Assembly: GCA_963761655.1 (NCBI GenBank) | Contig: CAVXHI010000010.1 | Span: 1 to 64,000 of the forward strand | DNA from: RYN-122 sp963761655 | GTDB taxonomy: Bacteria; Actinomycetota; Actinomycetes; Mycobacteriales; SCTD01 | Reading direction: 5' to 3' | Length of the DNA stretch: 64,000 bases | Shown: piece after piece, positions 1 to 8,700 of the stretch | Layout: each line of letters opens with the position of its first letter | Position numbering within the stretch: the stretch's first letter is position 1 | Notes under the pieces: model-generated | Seen by the model: only the letters and a program-made list of their open reading frames with translations | Database searches by the model: none | What the model was told of the DNA's origin: nothing | Made by a program: the position numbers and the translations under genes

Positions 1-247
1 CCTGCTCCTCGGTCCCGTCGGCGTCGGGCATGCCCACGCCCTCGGGGGCGGCGTCGGTCAGGTAGCCGCTCGGGGCGTCGTCGACGCCACCGGCGCCGAG
101 CTCGTCCAGGTCGGCGGCGGCGGTGCCGGCCGCGGTCGAGGCCGCGAGGCCCTCCGGGGCGGCGTCGACGGCCTCGCCCTGCTCGGAGCTCATCGCCGGC
201 TCGCCCTGGGCCCCGAAGGGGCTGGCGAAGGGGCTCTGCTCGGTCAC
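1..247 (-). CDS. nusG: Transcription termination/antitermination factor NusG, N-terminal part (partial)
   Basis: The gene starts with GTG at 247 and runs off the left edge of the window, so only about 82 codons are present. These encode the low-complexity Ala/Asp/Glu/Gly-rich extension that precedes the NGN domain in actinobacterial NusG; the conserved NGN and KOW domains lie outside the window. Identity therefore rests on position: it follows secE on the same strand 53 bases downstream, the invariant secE-nusG order. NusG binds RNA polymerase and couples transcription to translation and Rho. Confidence 0.8.
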   Translation of the reverse strand, partial: MTEQSPFASPFGAQGEPAMSSEQGEAVDAAPEGLAASTAAGTAAADLDELGAGGVDDAPSGYLTDAAPEGVGMPDADGTEEQ

Positions 248-300
248 GCGGTCGTCCTCACGGTCTGGGGTGTGGTGCAGGGTGCGGTCTGGAGGTGCGG

Positions 301-696
301 CTAGAGCGAGCTGTCGCCGAACACCTTGAGCACGGCCTGGCTGAACGCGAAGTCGAAGATGCTGACGATGGTCACCATGACCACGACGAACACGACGACG
401 ACGGTCGTGTAGGTGACCAGCTCGTTGCGGGTCGGCCAGATGACCTTGCGCAGCTCGGCCACGACCTGGCGGTAGAAGGTGCCGATGCCCTTGACCCGGG
501 TCACGGGGCCGCGACGGCCGCGGGGCGTGACGGCGGTCGACCCGGAGACGGCACCGCGGCTGACCGCGCTGCCGCTGCCGGCAGCGAGGGCGCCGGCCGG
601 GACGGCGTCGGCCGCCTCGAGGTCGGCGTCGTCGTCGTAGGCGTCGTCGGCGGCGTCGTCATCGCCGGGGACGGCGGTCCCCGTGCTGTCGGTCAC
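301..696 (-). CDS. secE: Preprotein translocase subunit SecE
   Basis: This encodes 131 residues from a GTG at 696. A longer reading frame exists upstream but runs through the tRNA-Trp gene, so this internal start is chosen. The first 70 or so residues are an acidic, Ala-rich extension common in actinobacterial SecE. The C-terminal part has the SecE signature: a VVAELRKVIWPTRNEL amphipathic segment followed by one hydrophobic membrane helix. SecE is the small essential subunit of the SecYEG protein-export channel in the cytoplasmic membrane. It is followed by nusG. Confidence 0.95.
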   Translation of the reverse strand: MTDSTGTAVPGDDDAADDAYDDDADLEAADAVPAGALAAGSGSAVSRGAVSGSTAVTPRGRRGPVTRVKGIGTFYRQVVAELRKVIWPTRNELVTYTTVVVVFVVVMVTIVSIFDFAFSQAVLKVFGDSSL

Positions 697-763
697 TGCC
701 TGCCTCGTCTCGGTCGCGGGTGGTGCGGGTCGGTCGTGCTGGTGGAGCGCGTGCTGGTGGAGC

Positions 764-836
764 AGGGGTGACAGGAGTCGAACCTGCGACATCCGGTTTT
801 GGAGACCGGCGCTCTGGCCAACTGAGCTACACCCCT
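764..836 (-). tRNA. tRNA-Trp (anticodon CCA)
   Basis: On the minus strand a 73-nt cloverleaf folds with a 7-bp acceptor stem (AGGGGTG/CACCCCT), a GCTC/GAGC D-stem and a CCGGT/ACCGG anticodon stem. The loop CTCCAAA presents anticodon CCA, and the T-arm has the TTCGAA loop. No CCA end is encoded. tRNA-Trp directly ahead of secE-nusG is a typical actinobacterial arrangement. Confidence 0.97.
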
Positions 837-1010
837 CCGGGGGGTGGCCAGACCCTGCCGCCGCGCCCTCGCGTCCGGCCGGAGCCGGTGGCGCAGGGCG
901 CGCCTGAGCAGAGGCACGAGGGCCCCCGGACGACCGAGTGTACGGCGTCGCGCGCCGGTGCCGAGGAGGTCGGGAGAACGCACGCGCGCGGGCCTGGGAG
1001 GATGGGCCCC

Positions 1011-2228
1011 ATGACGACCTCCTCGCGCCCCCGGGTCTCGGCCCGCATCGCCGGCATCGCCGAGTCCGCCACCCTCGCCGTCGACGCGAAGGCCAAGGCC
1101 AAGAAGGCCGCCGGCGAGGACGTCGTCGGGTTCGGCGCCGGGGAGCCCGACTTCCCGACGCCGCCGAAGGTCGTCGCCGCGGCCGAGGCGGCCTGCGCGC
1201 AGCCGAAGTACCACCGCTACACCCCCGCGCCCGGCCTGCCCGAGCTGCGCGAGGCGATCGCGGTCAAGACGAAGCGCGACAGCGGCTACGAGGTGACGGC
1301 GTCGCAGGTGCTGGTCACGAACGGCGGCAAGCAGGCCGTCTACGAGGCGTTCGCGACGCTGCTCGACCCGGGCGACGAGGTCCTGCTGCCCGCGCCCTAC
1401 TGGACCACCTACCCCGAGGCCGTGAAGCTCGCCGGCGGCGTCCCCGTCGACGTCGTGACCACCGAGGACGCCGGCTACCTGCCGACCGTCGAGCAGCTCG
1501 AGGCGGCCCGCACCGAGCGCACGAAGGTCCTGCTGTGGTGCTCGCCGTCCAACCCGACGGGCGCCGTCGCGCCGCGCGAGCTGGTCGAGGCGGTGGGGCG
1601 CTGGGCCGTCGAGCACGGCGTGTGGGTCGTCGCGGACGAGATCTACGAGCACCTCGTCTACGGGGACGCCGAGCACGTCTCGATGCCGGTCGCCGTCCCG
1701 GAGCTCGCCGACACCTGCGTCGTCGTCAACGGCGTCGCCAAGACCTACGCCATGACCGGCTGGCGGGTCGGCTGGCTGATCGGGCCGGCCGACGTCGTCA
1801 AGGGCGCGTCCAACCTGCAGAGCCACGCGACCAGCAACGTCAGCAACGTCGCCCAGGTCGCGGCGCTGGAGGCCGTGAGCGGCGACCTCGAGGCGGTCGC
1901 CGAGATGCGGGCCGCCTTCGACCGCCGGCGCCGGACGATGGTGCGGATGCTCAACGAGATCGAGGGCGTCACCTGCCCCGAGCCGCAGGGGGCGTTCTAC
2001 GCCTACCCGTCGGTCAAGGCGCTGCTCGGCAAGGAGGTCCGCGGGAAGCGGCCGCAGACGAGCGCGGAGCTCGCCGAGCTGCTGCTCGACGAGGTCGGGG
2101 TCGCCGTGGTGCCCGGCGAGGCGTTCGGGACGCCGGGGTACTTCCGGCTGTCGTACGCGCTCGGCGACGACGACCTCGTGAAGGGCGTCACGCGGATCCA
2201 GGAGCTGCTGGGCAGCGCGACGGACTAG
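1011..2228 (+). CDS. aspC: Pyridoxal phosphate-dependent aspartate aminotransferase (class I fold)
   Basis: A 405-residue class I/II aminotransferase that uses pyridoxal phosphate to move the amino group between aspartate (or similar amino acids) and 2-oxoglutarate. The PLP lysine is about residue 244 in GVAKTYAMTGWRVGW, the hallmark of the prokaryotic aspartate aminotransferase subgroup. GAGEPDFPTP near the N-terminus and WCSPSNPTGA fit the family. ATG 1011 is preferred over the in-frame ATG 1002 because a GGGAGG ribosome-binding site at 996-1001 is better spaced for it. The gene converges on and overlaps the patatin gene by 4 bases. Exact substrate (aspartate or a broader range) is inferred from family. 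Confidence 0.88.
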   Translation: MTTSSRPRVSARIAGIAESATLAVDAKAKAKKAAGEDVVGFGAGEPDFPTPPKVVAAAEAACAQPKYHRYTPAPGLPELREAIAVKTKRDSGYEVTASQVLVTNGGKQAVYEAFATLLDPGDEVLLPAPYWTTYPEAVKLAGGVPVDVVTTEDAGYLPTVEQLEAARTERTKVLLWCSPSNPTGAVAPRELVEAVGRWAVEHGVWVVADEIYEHLVYGDAEHVSMPVAVPELADTCVVVNGVAKTYAMTGWRVGWLIGPADVVKGASNLQSHATSNVSNVAQVAALEAVSGDLEAVAEMRAAFDRRRRTMVRMLNEIEGVTCPEPQGAFYAYPSVKALLGKEVRGKRPQTSAELAELLLDEVGVAVVPGEAFGTPGYFRLSYALGDDDLVKGVTRIQELLGSATD

Positions 2229-3109
2229 GCGGTGGCGGGGCGCTGGTGCGGGATCGCGGCCAGCGCCGCCTCCACCACGGGGCGCGCCGTCGCGTAGCCG
2301 GCGTCGAGCAGGCGCTCGGTCTGGGTGAAGTCGCGCATCTCGAAGCGGCCGTGGACCAGGCGCGGCATCCGGACGACGGTCTGGCCGGGGCGCTCCGGCG
2401 TCGCCGGGCGGTCCAGGTGCGAGCGCGAGATCGCGAACGACAGCAGCAGGACGTCGAGCGCCGTCATGCGGGCGTCCCGCCGGCCGATCGAGCCGCCGCT
2501 GACGTCGATGACCCAGGTGCGGACGGCGCCGAGCTCGAGCGCCCGCGACACCGGGACCGGGTTCGTGACCCCGCCGTCGACGTGCAGGCTGCCGCCCAGC
2601 GCGACCGGCGGGAAGACGGCCGGGAGGCAGGCGCTGGCCGTGAGGACCGGGACGGGGTCCCCCGTGCTCCACCAGCAGGGACGGCCGTCCATGAGGTCGG
2701 TCGTGACGACGTGGCACGGGACGGCGGTCTCGGCGAGGTCGGTCACCGGCACCCACCGGCGCACGAGGTCGCGCAGCGCGTCCGGCTCGTACAGGTGGTC
2801 GTCGCGGCGGACCAGGTGGGTCGCCATCCGGCTGCGGCCGCCGAAGACGTGCTTGCGCTCGAGCCGGCCCCACACCTCGGCGAGCTCCTCGACGCGGGCG
2901 GCGGTCGGGTCCAGCGCGAGGAAGGCCGCGTTGAGGGCCCCGACCGAGCAGCCGACGAACAGGTCCGGGACGACGCCGGCCTCGAACAGCGCCCGGAGCG
3001 CACCGACCTGGGCCGCGCCGAGGCTGCCACCGCCGGACAGGACCACGGCCTCGCGGGGCCGGCCGTCCGGGCGCGCGGGAGCGAGACGTCGGCGCAGGCT
3101 CAGCAGCAC
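2225..3109 (-). CDS. Patatin-like phospholipase / acyl hydrolase
   Basis: A 294-residue patatin-domain protein. It has the oxyanion-hole motif GGGSLG (about residues 26-31), the nucleophile elbow GCSVG with Ser55, and the catalytic DGG with Asp near residue 178, so the Ser-Asp dyad is complete. No signal peptide or membrane helix is obvious, which suggests a cytoplasmic or membrane-associated lipid acyl hydrolase of the bacterial RssA/YchK-like type. The GTG start at 3109 has a GAGGAGG ribosome-binding site a few bases upstream. The physiological lipid substrate cannot be read from the sequence. Confidence 0.85.
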   Translation of the reverse strand: MLLSLRRRLAPARPDGRPREAVVLSGGGSLGAAQVGALRALFEAGVVPDLFVGCSVGALNAAFLALDPTAARVEELAEVWGRLERKHVFGGRSRMATHLVRRDDHLYEPDALRDLVRRWVPVTDLAETAVPCHVVTTDLMDGRPCWWSTGDPVPVLTASACLPAVFPPVALGGSLHVDGGVTNPVPVSRALELGAVRTWVIDVSGGSIGRRDARMTALDVLLLSFAISRSHLDRPATPERPGQTVVRMPRLVHGRFEMRDFTQTERLLDAGYATARPVVEAALAAIPHQRPATA

Positions 3110-3148
3110 GGGGACCTCCTCAGGTGCCGGCCCTATCGACCGGGGAGG

Positions 3149-4060
3149 TCAGCCCTTGAGGCGGAGCTCCTCGCGGCCCCGGAAGCGCTGCAGGAACCGG
3201 TCGTAGGTCTTCTTGCTCTCCTTGTCGCGGTAGCCGGGCTCGGTGTCGTGGTAGCCGCGGTGGCGGTCCTGCCGCGCCCGGACGTCGACGGCGACGAGCC
3301 GTCCGGCCCCCGCCTCGCGCACCAGGAAGCTCCACTCCATGTCGGCGTTCCGGTAGAAGCGCGCCTTGGGCGGCAGCGGCACCGCCAGGGCGACCGACCG
3401 CTTGACCGCCAGCAGGTAGCCGAGCAGGGCCTCGGCGTCGCCCGCGGGGACGTCGGAGAAGCCGAGCCACCCGTCGTCCACGGCGACCCCGCGCCAGCCC
3501 GCGGCCGCGACGCCGTCGTCCTCGAGCGCCTCCAGCAGCGGCGTCAGGGCGTCGCCCTCCAGGACGGTGCTCACGTCCATCTGCACCTGCACCCGCGCGA
3601 CGTCGTACCGGACGAGCGCCTGCCGGGCCTGCGACCAGCCGGCCGCCCGCTCGACGTGCAGCTCCTCCACCCGCCCGGGGTGCGCCTGGGCCAGCTCGTG
3701 CACGACGTCGGCGGCGTCGCTGGCGTTGTCGAGCAGCACCACGACGACGTCGTCGGGCGCGTGCTGCAGGAGCGCCTCGACGCAGGTGCGGACGTCGTCG
3801 CCCCAGCCGTCCACCAGCAGGGCGACGGTGCAGCGCCGGGCGTCGGGCGCGGCGCTGTTGTCGGTGAGGGCGTCGACGCTCTGCAGGACGTCGTAGGGCG
3901 GGCGCTCGGTGACGACGGGTCCGTCGGGGGTGTCGCGGACGACCCAGCCGAGGGCGAGGGCCTCGTCGCGCAGGCGGTCGCTCTCGGCGAAGTCCTTCGC
4001 GGCCCGGGCGGCGGTGCGGGCCTCGACGAGGGCCTGGACGTCGGCGGGGAGGGCGCTCAC
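3149..4060 (-). CDS. Family 2 glycosyltransferase-like protein with a CysS-like N-terminal segment
   Basis: This encodes 303 residues. Residues about 8-50 strongly resemble the C-terminal tail of cysteinyl-tRNA synthetase (an ARxAKDFAxSDxLRDEAxxLGW pattern followed by DTPDGP). From about residue 78 a GT-A/GT2-like domain follows, with a VALLVDGWGDD strand, a VVVLLDNAS strand and a QMDVST segment where a DxD-type motif would lie. The C-terminus is rich in Arg, Asp and Lys. The sugar donor and acceptor are unknown. The GTG start overlaps the hadB stop by 4 bases, so it is probably translated with hadA-hadB. Many relatives have murB at this position instead. Confidence 0.65.
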   Translation of the reverse strand: MSALPADVQALVEARTAARAAKDFAESDRLRDEALALGWVVRDTPDGPVVTERPPYDVLQSVDALTDNSAAPDARRCTVALLVDGWGDDVRTCVEALLQHAPDDVVVVLLDNASDAADVVHELAQAHPGRVEELHVERAAGWSQARQALVRYDVARVQVQMDVSTVLEGDALTPLLEALEDDGVAAAGWRGVAVDDGWLGFSDVPAGDAEALLGYLLAVKRSVALAVPLPPKARFYRNADMEWSFLVREAGAGRLVAVDVRARQDRHRGYHDTEPGYRDKESKKTYDRFLQRFRGREELRLKG

Positions 4061-4452
4061 GGGCGGACCACGGCGTAGGCGCCCATGAGCACCTTCGTGT
4101 CGTCGACCGTGGCGGTCAGGGCCACCTTGACCCGGCCGTCGTCGAGCAGCTCCTCGACCTCGCCCCGCACGGTGACGGTGGCGCCGCCGTCGGCGGGGAC
4201 GACGACCGGGCGGCTGAAGCGGACCCGCAGGACCTCGACCCGGCCGGGGTCACCGGCGAACTGCGTGACCACCCGGCCGGCGAGGGCCATGGTCAGCATC
4301 CCGTGGGCGATGACGTCGGGCAGCCCGACGGCCTTCGCCACCTCCTCGTCCTGGTGGATGACGTTGTCGTCGCCGCTGGCGGCCGCGTAGTCGCGCAGGA
4401 CCTGCCGGGTGACGGGGGCGGACAGCTCCGCCAGCTGGTCGCCGACCTTCAC
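4057..4452 (-). CDS. hadB: MaoC-like (R)-hydratase, HadB-like subunit
   Basis: A 131-residue single hot-dog-domain protein with the hydratase-2 motif YAAASGDDNVIHQD; Asp28 and His33 are the expected catalytic pair. In mycobacteria HadB is the catalytic partner of HadA or HadC in the (3R)-hydroxyacyl-ACP dehydratase of fatty acid synthase II. Here it overlaps the hadA-like gene by 4 bases (GTGA), supporting a heterodimer. In a non-mycolate actinobacterium the pair may act on ordinary or branched fatty acids, so the acyl substrate is inference. Confidence 0.8.
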   Translation of the reverse strand: MKVGDQLAELSAPVTRQVLRDYAAASGDDNVIHQDEEVAKAVGLPDVIAHGMLTMALAGRVVTQFAGDPGRVEVLRVRFSRPVVVPADGGATVTVRGEVEELLDDGRVKVALTATVDDTKVLMGAYAVVRP

Positions 4453-4916
4453 AGGGCCTCCTTCGGTGCGGCCGTGCCGCGGCTGACGATCACGCTCGTG
4501 CAGGTCGCGACGGGGGCGCCGGCCTCGTCGGTCACGTCGGTGACCAGGGTCAGGGCCTCGTTGCGCCCGACGTCCCTGACCTCGGCCACACGGACCGTGC
4601 TGGTGAGGACGTCACCGGCGTGGACCGCCCGGTGCAGGTCGAACTGCTGCTCGCCGTGGACGACGCGGGTGTAGTCCAGACCGAGCGCGGGGTCGGCGAC
4701 GGGGCTCTGCAGGGCGTACTGGAAGGCCAGCACCGTGAGGAAGGTCGGCGGCGCGACGACGTCGGGGTGCCCGGCCGCCCGGGCCGCCTCCGCGTCCCGG
4801 TAGACCGGGTCGGGGTCGCCGACGGCGTCGGCGAAGCGGCGGACGTGGTCGGCCTCGACGCGGAACGGCGTCGGGGCGGGGTACTCGCGGCCCACGAAGG
4901 CGCGGTCGATCGGCAC
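4449..4916 (-). CDS. hadA: MaoC N-terminal-type dehydratase, HadA-like subunit (UPF0336 family)
   Basis: A 155-residue hot-dog-fold protein of the FAS1-like dehydratase/UPF0336 group. The segment corresponding to the hydratase motif reads VGDPDPVYRD and lacks the catalytic histidine, as expected for the substrate-binding, non-catalytic HadA-type subunit that pairs with HadB. The GTG start at 4916 has a GGAGGT ribosome-binding site. It lies downstream of rpmG with a hairpin between them, the usual actinobacterial neighbourhood for this family. Confidence 0.78.
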   Translation of the reverse strand: MPIDRAFVGREYPAPTPFRVEADHVRRFADAVGDPDPVYRDAEAARAAGHPDVVAPPTFLTVLAFQYALQSPVADPALGLDYTRVVHGEQQFDLHRAVHAGDVLTSTVRVAEVRDVGRNEALTLVTDVTDEAGAPVATCTSVIVSRGTAAPKEAL

Positions 4917-4961
4917 GGGGACCTCCAGGACGTGGAGGCCCGACGCTAGCCCGACGACGAC

Positions 4962-4995
4962 GAAGGCCCGCCCCCGGAGTCGGGAGCGGGCCTTC
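4962..4995 (-). terminator. Hairpin terminator downstream of rpmG
   Basis: GAAGGCCCGC (4962-4971) pairs perfectly with GCGGGCCTTC (4986-4995), giving a 10-bp GC-rich stem with a 14-nt loop that can pair further inside. It sits between the rpmG stop and the hadA start. There is no clear U tract, as is common in GC-rich actinobacteria, so it may attenuate rather than stop transcription into hadA-hadB. Confidence 0.6.
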
Positions 4996-5010
4996 GATCG
5001 CGGACTGCGG

Positions 5011-5175
5011 CTAGCGCGTCTCGCGGTGGTCCGTGTGCGTGCGGCAGGTCGGGCAGAACTTCTTGAGGTCGAGCCGGTCGGGGTCGTTGCGCCGGTTCTT
5101 CTTCGTGATGTAGTTCCGGTTCTTGCACACCTGGCACGCCATGGTGATCTTCGGGCGGACGTCAGTGGCGGCCAT
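5011..5175 (-). CDS. rpmG: 50S ribosomal protein L33
   Basis: A 54-residue L33 of the zinc-binding (C+) type: two CxxC pairs (Cys14/Cys17 and Cys41/Cys44) form the zinc ribbon, with the typical KITMACQVCKNRNYITKKN and LKKFCPTC segments. It starts with ATG at 5175. It is a structural protein of the large ribosomal subunit. It lies just downstream of tRNA-Thr and tRNA-Met on the same strand. Confidence 0.95.
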   Translation of the reverse strand: MAATDVRPKITMACQVCKNRNYITKKNRRNDPDRLDLKKFCPTCRTHTDHRETR

Positions 5176-5273
5176 CGGAGTGTCCTTCAGGTGTCGGGGT
5201 GCGGCTGGCGGTCGGACCCGCTAGCAGGGCGAGGCTACCCGAGGCGGGAGGCGCGCCGGGTCGGTCGAGGATG

Positions 5274-5346
5274 TAGCGATGACCGGACTTGAACCGGTGA
5301 CACAACGATTATGAGTCGTTTGCTCTACCGACTGAGCTACACCGCC
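5274..5346 (-). tRNA. tRNA-Met (elongator, anticodon CAT)
   Basis: A 73-nt cloverleaf on the minus strand: acceptor GGCGGTG with CATCGCT (including G-U pairs), D-stem GCTC/GAGC, anticodon stem AACGA/TCGTT around CTCATAA (anticodon CAT), and T-arm ACCGG/CCGGT. It lacks the GGG/CCC anticodon-stem pairs and the acceptor mismatch of initiator tRNA, so it is the elongator. Confidence 0.93.
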
Positions 5347-5395
5347 AGGGGTCGTGCAGGTCGTGCGAGCGTCCTGTGCGAGCACAGGACGGTGG

Positions 5396-5468
5396 AGCCC
5401 CCTTACGGAATCGAACCGTAGACCTTCTCCTTACCATGGAGACGCTCTGCCGACTGAGCTAAGGGGGC
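5396..5468 (-). tRNA. tRNA-Thr (anticodon GGT)
   Basis: A 73-nt cloverleaf on the minus strand with a perfect 7-bp acceptor (GCCCCCT/AGGGGGC), D-stem GCTC/GAGC, anticodon stem TCTCC/GGAGA around ATGGTAA (anticodon GGT) and T-arm TACGG/CCGTA. It lies 49 bases upstream of tRNA-Met and is probably co-transcribed with it and rpmG. Confidence 0.95.
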
Positions 5469-5510
5469 GGCGAAGCGAGGAGGACACTACACGTCCTCTC
5501 CGCGGCCCCG

Positions 5511-5696
5511 TCAGCCGGACTGCGCCACGCAGGCCGGGCAGGCGTCGTCCGCCGCGGGGTCGAACCGGCCGGGCAGCCGCTGGACGACCTTGCCGGCCCC
5601 GCACAGCGCCGTCGGACCGGCCAGCCCGGGGCGGACGGCGTGGACGGCGGCGCCGTCGTCGGTGCGGCCGGGCTCGGCGGTGCCGGGTCGGGTCAT
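5511..5696 (-). CDS. Small Cys-containing hypothetical protein
   Basis: This 61-residue reading frame starts with ATG at 5696. Its C-terminal half contains ALCGAG and a terminal DACPACVAQSG, so three cysteines could form a small metal site. The frame also contains VHAVRPGL and RLPGRFDP patches that look conserved rather than random. I do not recognise a named family. It lies between tRNA-Thr and the large secreted protein, all on the minus strand. A longer start at 5756 is possible but adds a low-complexity stretch. Confidence 0.5.
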   Translation of the reverse strand: MTRPGTAEPGRTDDGAAVHAVRPGLAGPTALCGAGKVVQRLPGRFDPAADDACPACVAQSG

Positions 5697-5736
5697 GCGG
5701 GCCTGCCTACCCCGTGCGGCCCGGGTCCAGACCGCA

Positions 5737-5777
5737 CCCCACCGGCCCCCGTCCACGGGGGACGAGGGCCGGCGGGG
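5737..5777 (-). terminator. Hairpin terminator after the large secreted protein
   Basis: The segment at 5737-5748 pairs with 5766-5777 over 12 positions with a single A-C mismatch, giving a strong GC stem. It begins 12 bases past the stop codon of the 5789-9961 gene on the minus strand, the expected place for its terminator. Confidence 0.55.
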
Positions 5778-5788
5778 GCGTGCTGCGG

Positions 5789-8700
5789 TCAGGCTGCGGT
5801 GAGGTACCCGAGGACGTCGACCACGACCGAGGCGCTCCCCTGCGAGACGCTGAACGCGACGCTGCCGTCCGCACCGAGCGTCGCCACCACGGCGTTGCTC
5901 ACCGTCTGGCCCGGGCGCAGGTTCAGCGAGGAGGTGCGCTGCGCCGGCGCGCGTCCGGCCGGGTAGACCTGCAGGTCGAGCGGCAGGGTGGCCCCCAGCG
6001 AGGTCACGCTGAGCACGACGGCCGTGGCGCCCGCGGGCGGGACACCGCCGGCGCCGGCGAGGCGCAGGACCCGGTCGTCGCCCGCCTGCACGGGCTGGCG
6101 GCCCGGGCGGGTGTCGAGGACCCGCTGCGGTGCGAGCGGCACGAGCCGGCCGCCCGTCCCCGCGGCGTAGTAGCCGAGCACGTCGAGCACGACGTGCGCC
6201 GAGCCCTGGCTCAGGCTGAGCGACGCCGTGCCGTCGTCCCCGAGCGTCGCCACCACGGCGTTGGCCACGGTGAGCCCCTTGGCCGTGTTCAGGTTGCTCG
6301 TGCGGTTGCCCGGCCGCTTCCCCGTCGGGAACAGCTGCAGGTCGGCGGACGCCGACGCCCCCGTCACGGTCGCGTTGACGACGACCGCCCGCGCCCCGGC
6401 CGGGACACCGGCGCGCCCGGCGAGCTGGACCAGCCGGTCTGTCCCGCCCTGCACCGGCAGGCCGGTCGTGCGGGTGTCGAGCACCCGGGTGGGCTGCAGC
6501 GCCGTGTAGCGCAGGCCGTCGGTGTCGGCCGTGCCGTACCAGCCGGCGACGTCCACGACGAGGTCCGCGACGCCCGCGTTGACCGACAGCCCGACCGCGC
6601 CACCGTCGCCGACGCCGACGGTCACGAGGACCGGGACGGTCTGCCGCTGCCGGTAGGCGAGCACCGCCGTGCGGGCCGCGGGCTTGCTCCCGGCCGGGTA
6701 CACCGACAGGTCGCCGGCACTCGTGCCGCGCGTCGCGACCACGTTCAGGACGACCGCGGACACCCCCGTCGAGGGCACTCCCCCGGCGCCGGTGATCTTC
6801 AGCAGCCGGTCACTGCCGCCCACCACCGACCTGCCGTCCAGCCGGGTGTCGAAGACCCGCGCCGGCACGAGCGGGTGGTAGAGCCCGGACACCGACGCGG
6901 GGCCGGCGGACACGATCGGGGTCGGCGGCGTGGACGCCGCAGGACTGCCGCTCGGGGCGGGACTGCCCGTCGCCGCGGGACTGCCGGACGGGTCCGGACT
7001 GCCCGTCGCAGCCGGACTGCCCGTCGCAGCGGGACTGCCGGTCGCCGCCGGACTGCCCGTCGCAGCGGGACTGCCGGTCGCCGCCGGACTGCCCGTCGCA
7101 GCGGGACTGCCGGTCGCCGCCGGACTGCCCGTCGCAGCCGGACTGCCGGTCGGGTCCGGACTGCCGGTCGTCGAGGGACTGCCGGTCGGGTCCGGACTGC
7201 CGGTCATCGAGGGACTGCCGGTCGGGTCCGGACTGCCGCTCGTCGAGGGACTGCCGGTCGGGTCCGGGCTGACGCTCGTCGTCGGGCTCGGCGACGTCGA
7301 CGCGGTCGCGGTGCTCGAGACGGACGGGCTCGGCTCGACGACGTCGGCGCCAGGCAGCAGGAAGTCCATGGCCGGGCTGTTGTCCAGCGGGTACAGGTAG
7401 CTCTGGGCCTCCTGCGTCGGGCTGGCGTTGCCGACCGTGTAGGCCGAGCCGTCGTAGAAGCGGGTGCCGACCACGGCGGGCACCTCGGTCGGCCGCTGAC
7501 CCGGGCCGGTGCTGCCCTTCAGGCCGCGGAGCAGGCTGCGCGGCACGTTCAGGGTGATCGTGCCGGCGGCCTGGTCGACCGTCCCGACGACGGGGGTGCC
7601 GCCCGGGTAGACCTGGCACTCGTCGCTCGCCGCGAGGCAGTTGCCGACGGTGTAGTCGTTGAAGCCGAAGGTGAAGCCCGCGGAGTTGTAGCGGGCGCTG
7701 ACGGCGGAGGCCTGGAAGCCGTTGGTGAAGCGCCAGATCCACAGCAGCGAGGCGCTCTGAGTGTCCTGCATCGCCACGCTCAGCGCGTCGTCGGACAGGT
7801 CGGCGATCTTCATCGTCACCGAGAAGCCGCCGTCCGGGACGACCTTCCCGGCCGCGTCGCGCTCCTGGCCGACCTGGACGTCGGTGACGTCGGCCGCCTC
7901 CTCGTTCAGCGGGTCGACGAGGTTGGGCACCCCCGGCGCCGTGAGCGCCGAGTAGGACGACAGCGCGTCGCCGGTCGGGTCGACCGACCCCTGCCGCAGG
8001 GCCGGACGGGCCGGTGCGGGGCCGAGGTCGAAGGCGGGGCCGCCGTTGCTCGGTCCGGCGTTCTGCGTGATGACGGCCGGCGTCGCGACCTGTCCCGCGC
8101 CCTGGCCGGGCTTCTTGGCACCCTGGTCGTAGACGATCGACAGCTTGTGCGAGACCGGGCTGTAGTCGAGGGCGAAGAAGTCGCCGAGCGAGCGGTCGCC
8201 CTCGGGCATGTCGAGGCTGCAGCCGAGGCCGTTGAGGCAGATCGAGTCGTAGTGGAAGGGGTGCGTCGTGGCCTTGACCTGCGAGAACGTCGGCCCGGTG
8301 GGCGAGAGGGCGTCGAGCGACTGGGAGACGTAGACGTCCCAGGTGGCCTTGAAGGCGCCGACGTTCGGGTCGCCCGGGGTCTCGGTGCCGTAGTAGGCGA
8401 TGGCGACCCGGCCGGGCTCGCCGCCCGCGACGAGCCACGGGAAGACCGTCGTGGCGACGCCTCCGCGGTTGACCCGGACGGGTGTCGAGAAGCCCGGGTT
8501 TTTCGTCGGCTGGGCCCCGGGCGTCAGCGGCGTCGCCTCGTTCACCGGGGTGTCACAGCCGGCGATCTTGTCGTGCGGCAGGACGGTGAGGAACGTCTGG
8601 TAGCTGACGTCGTCGGTCCAGGAGAGGTAGATGTTCCCGGCGGTGTCGTTGTCGGCGGTCATGAACCCGGCGCTGGGCGAGCCCTTCTCGGACCGGCCCG

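Noticed and set aside
5274..5346. Initiator tRNA-Met
   Set aside because: The anticodon stem is AACGA/TCGTT rather than the three G-C pairs of initiator tRNA, so it is the elongator.
6932..7255. Tandem repeats that could look like a CRISPR array
   Set aside because: The unit is 18 bp with no unique spacers, stays in one reading frame and encodes GSPxxT hexapeptides in a secreted protein; no cas genes are near.
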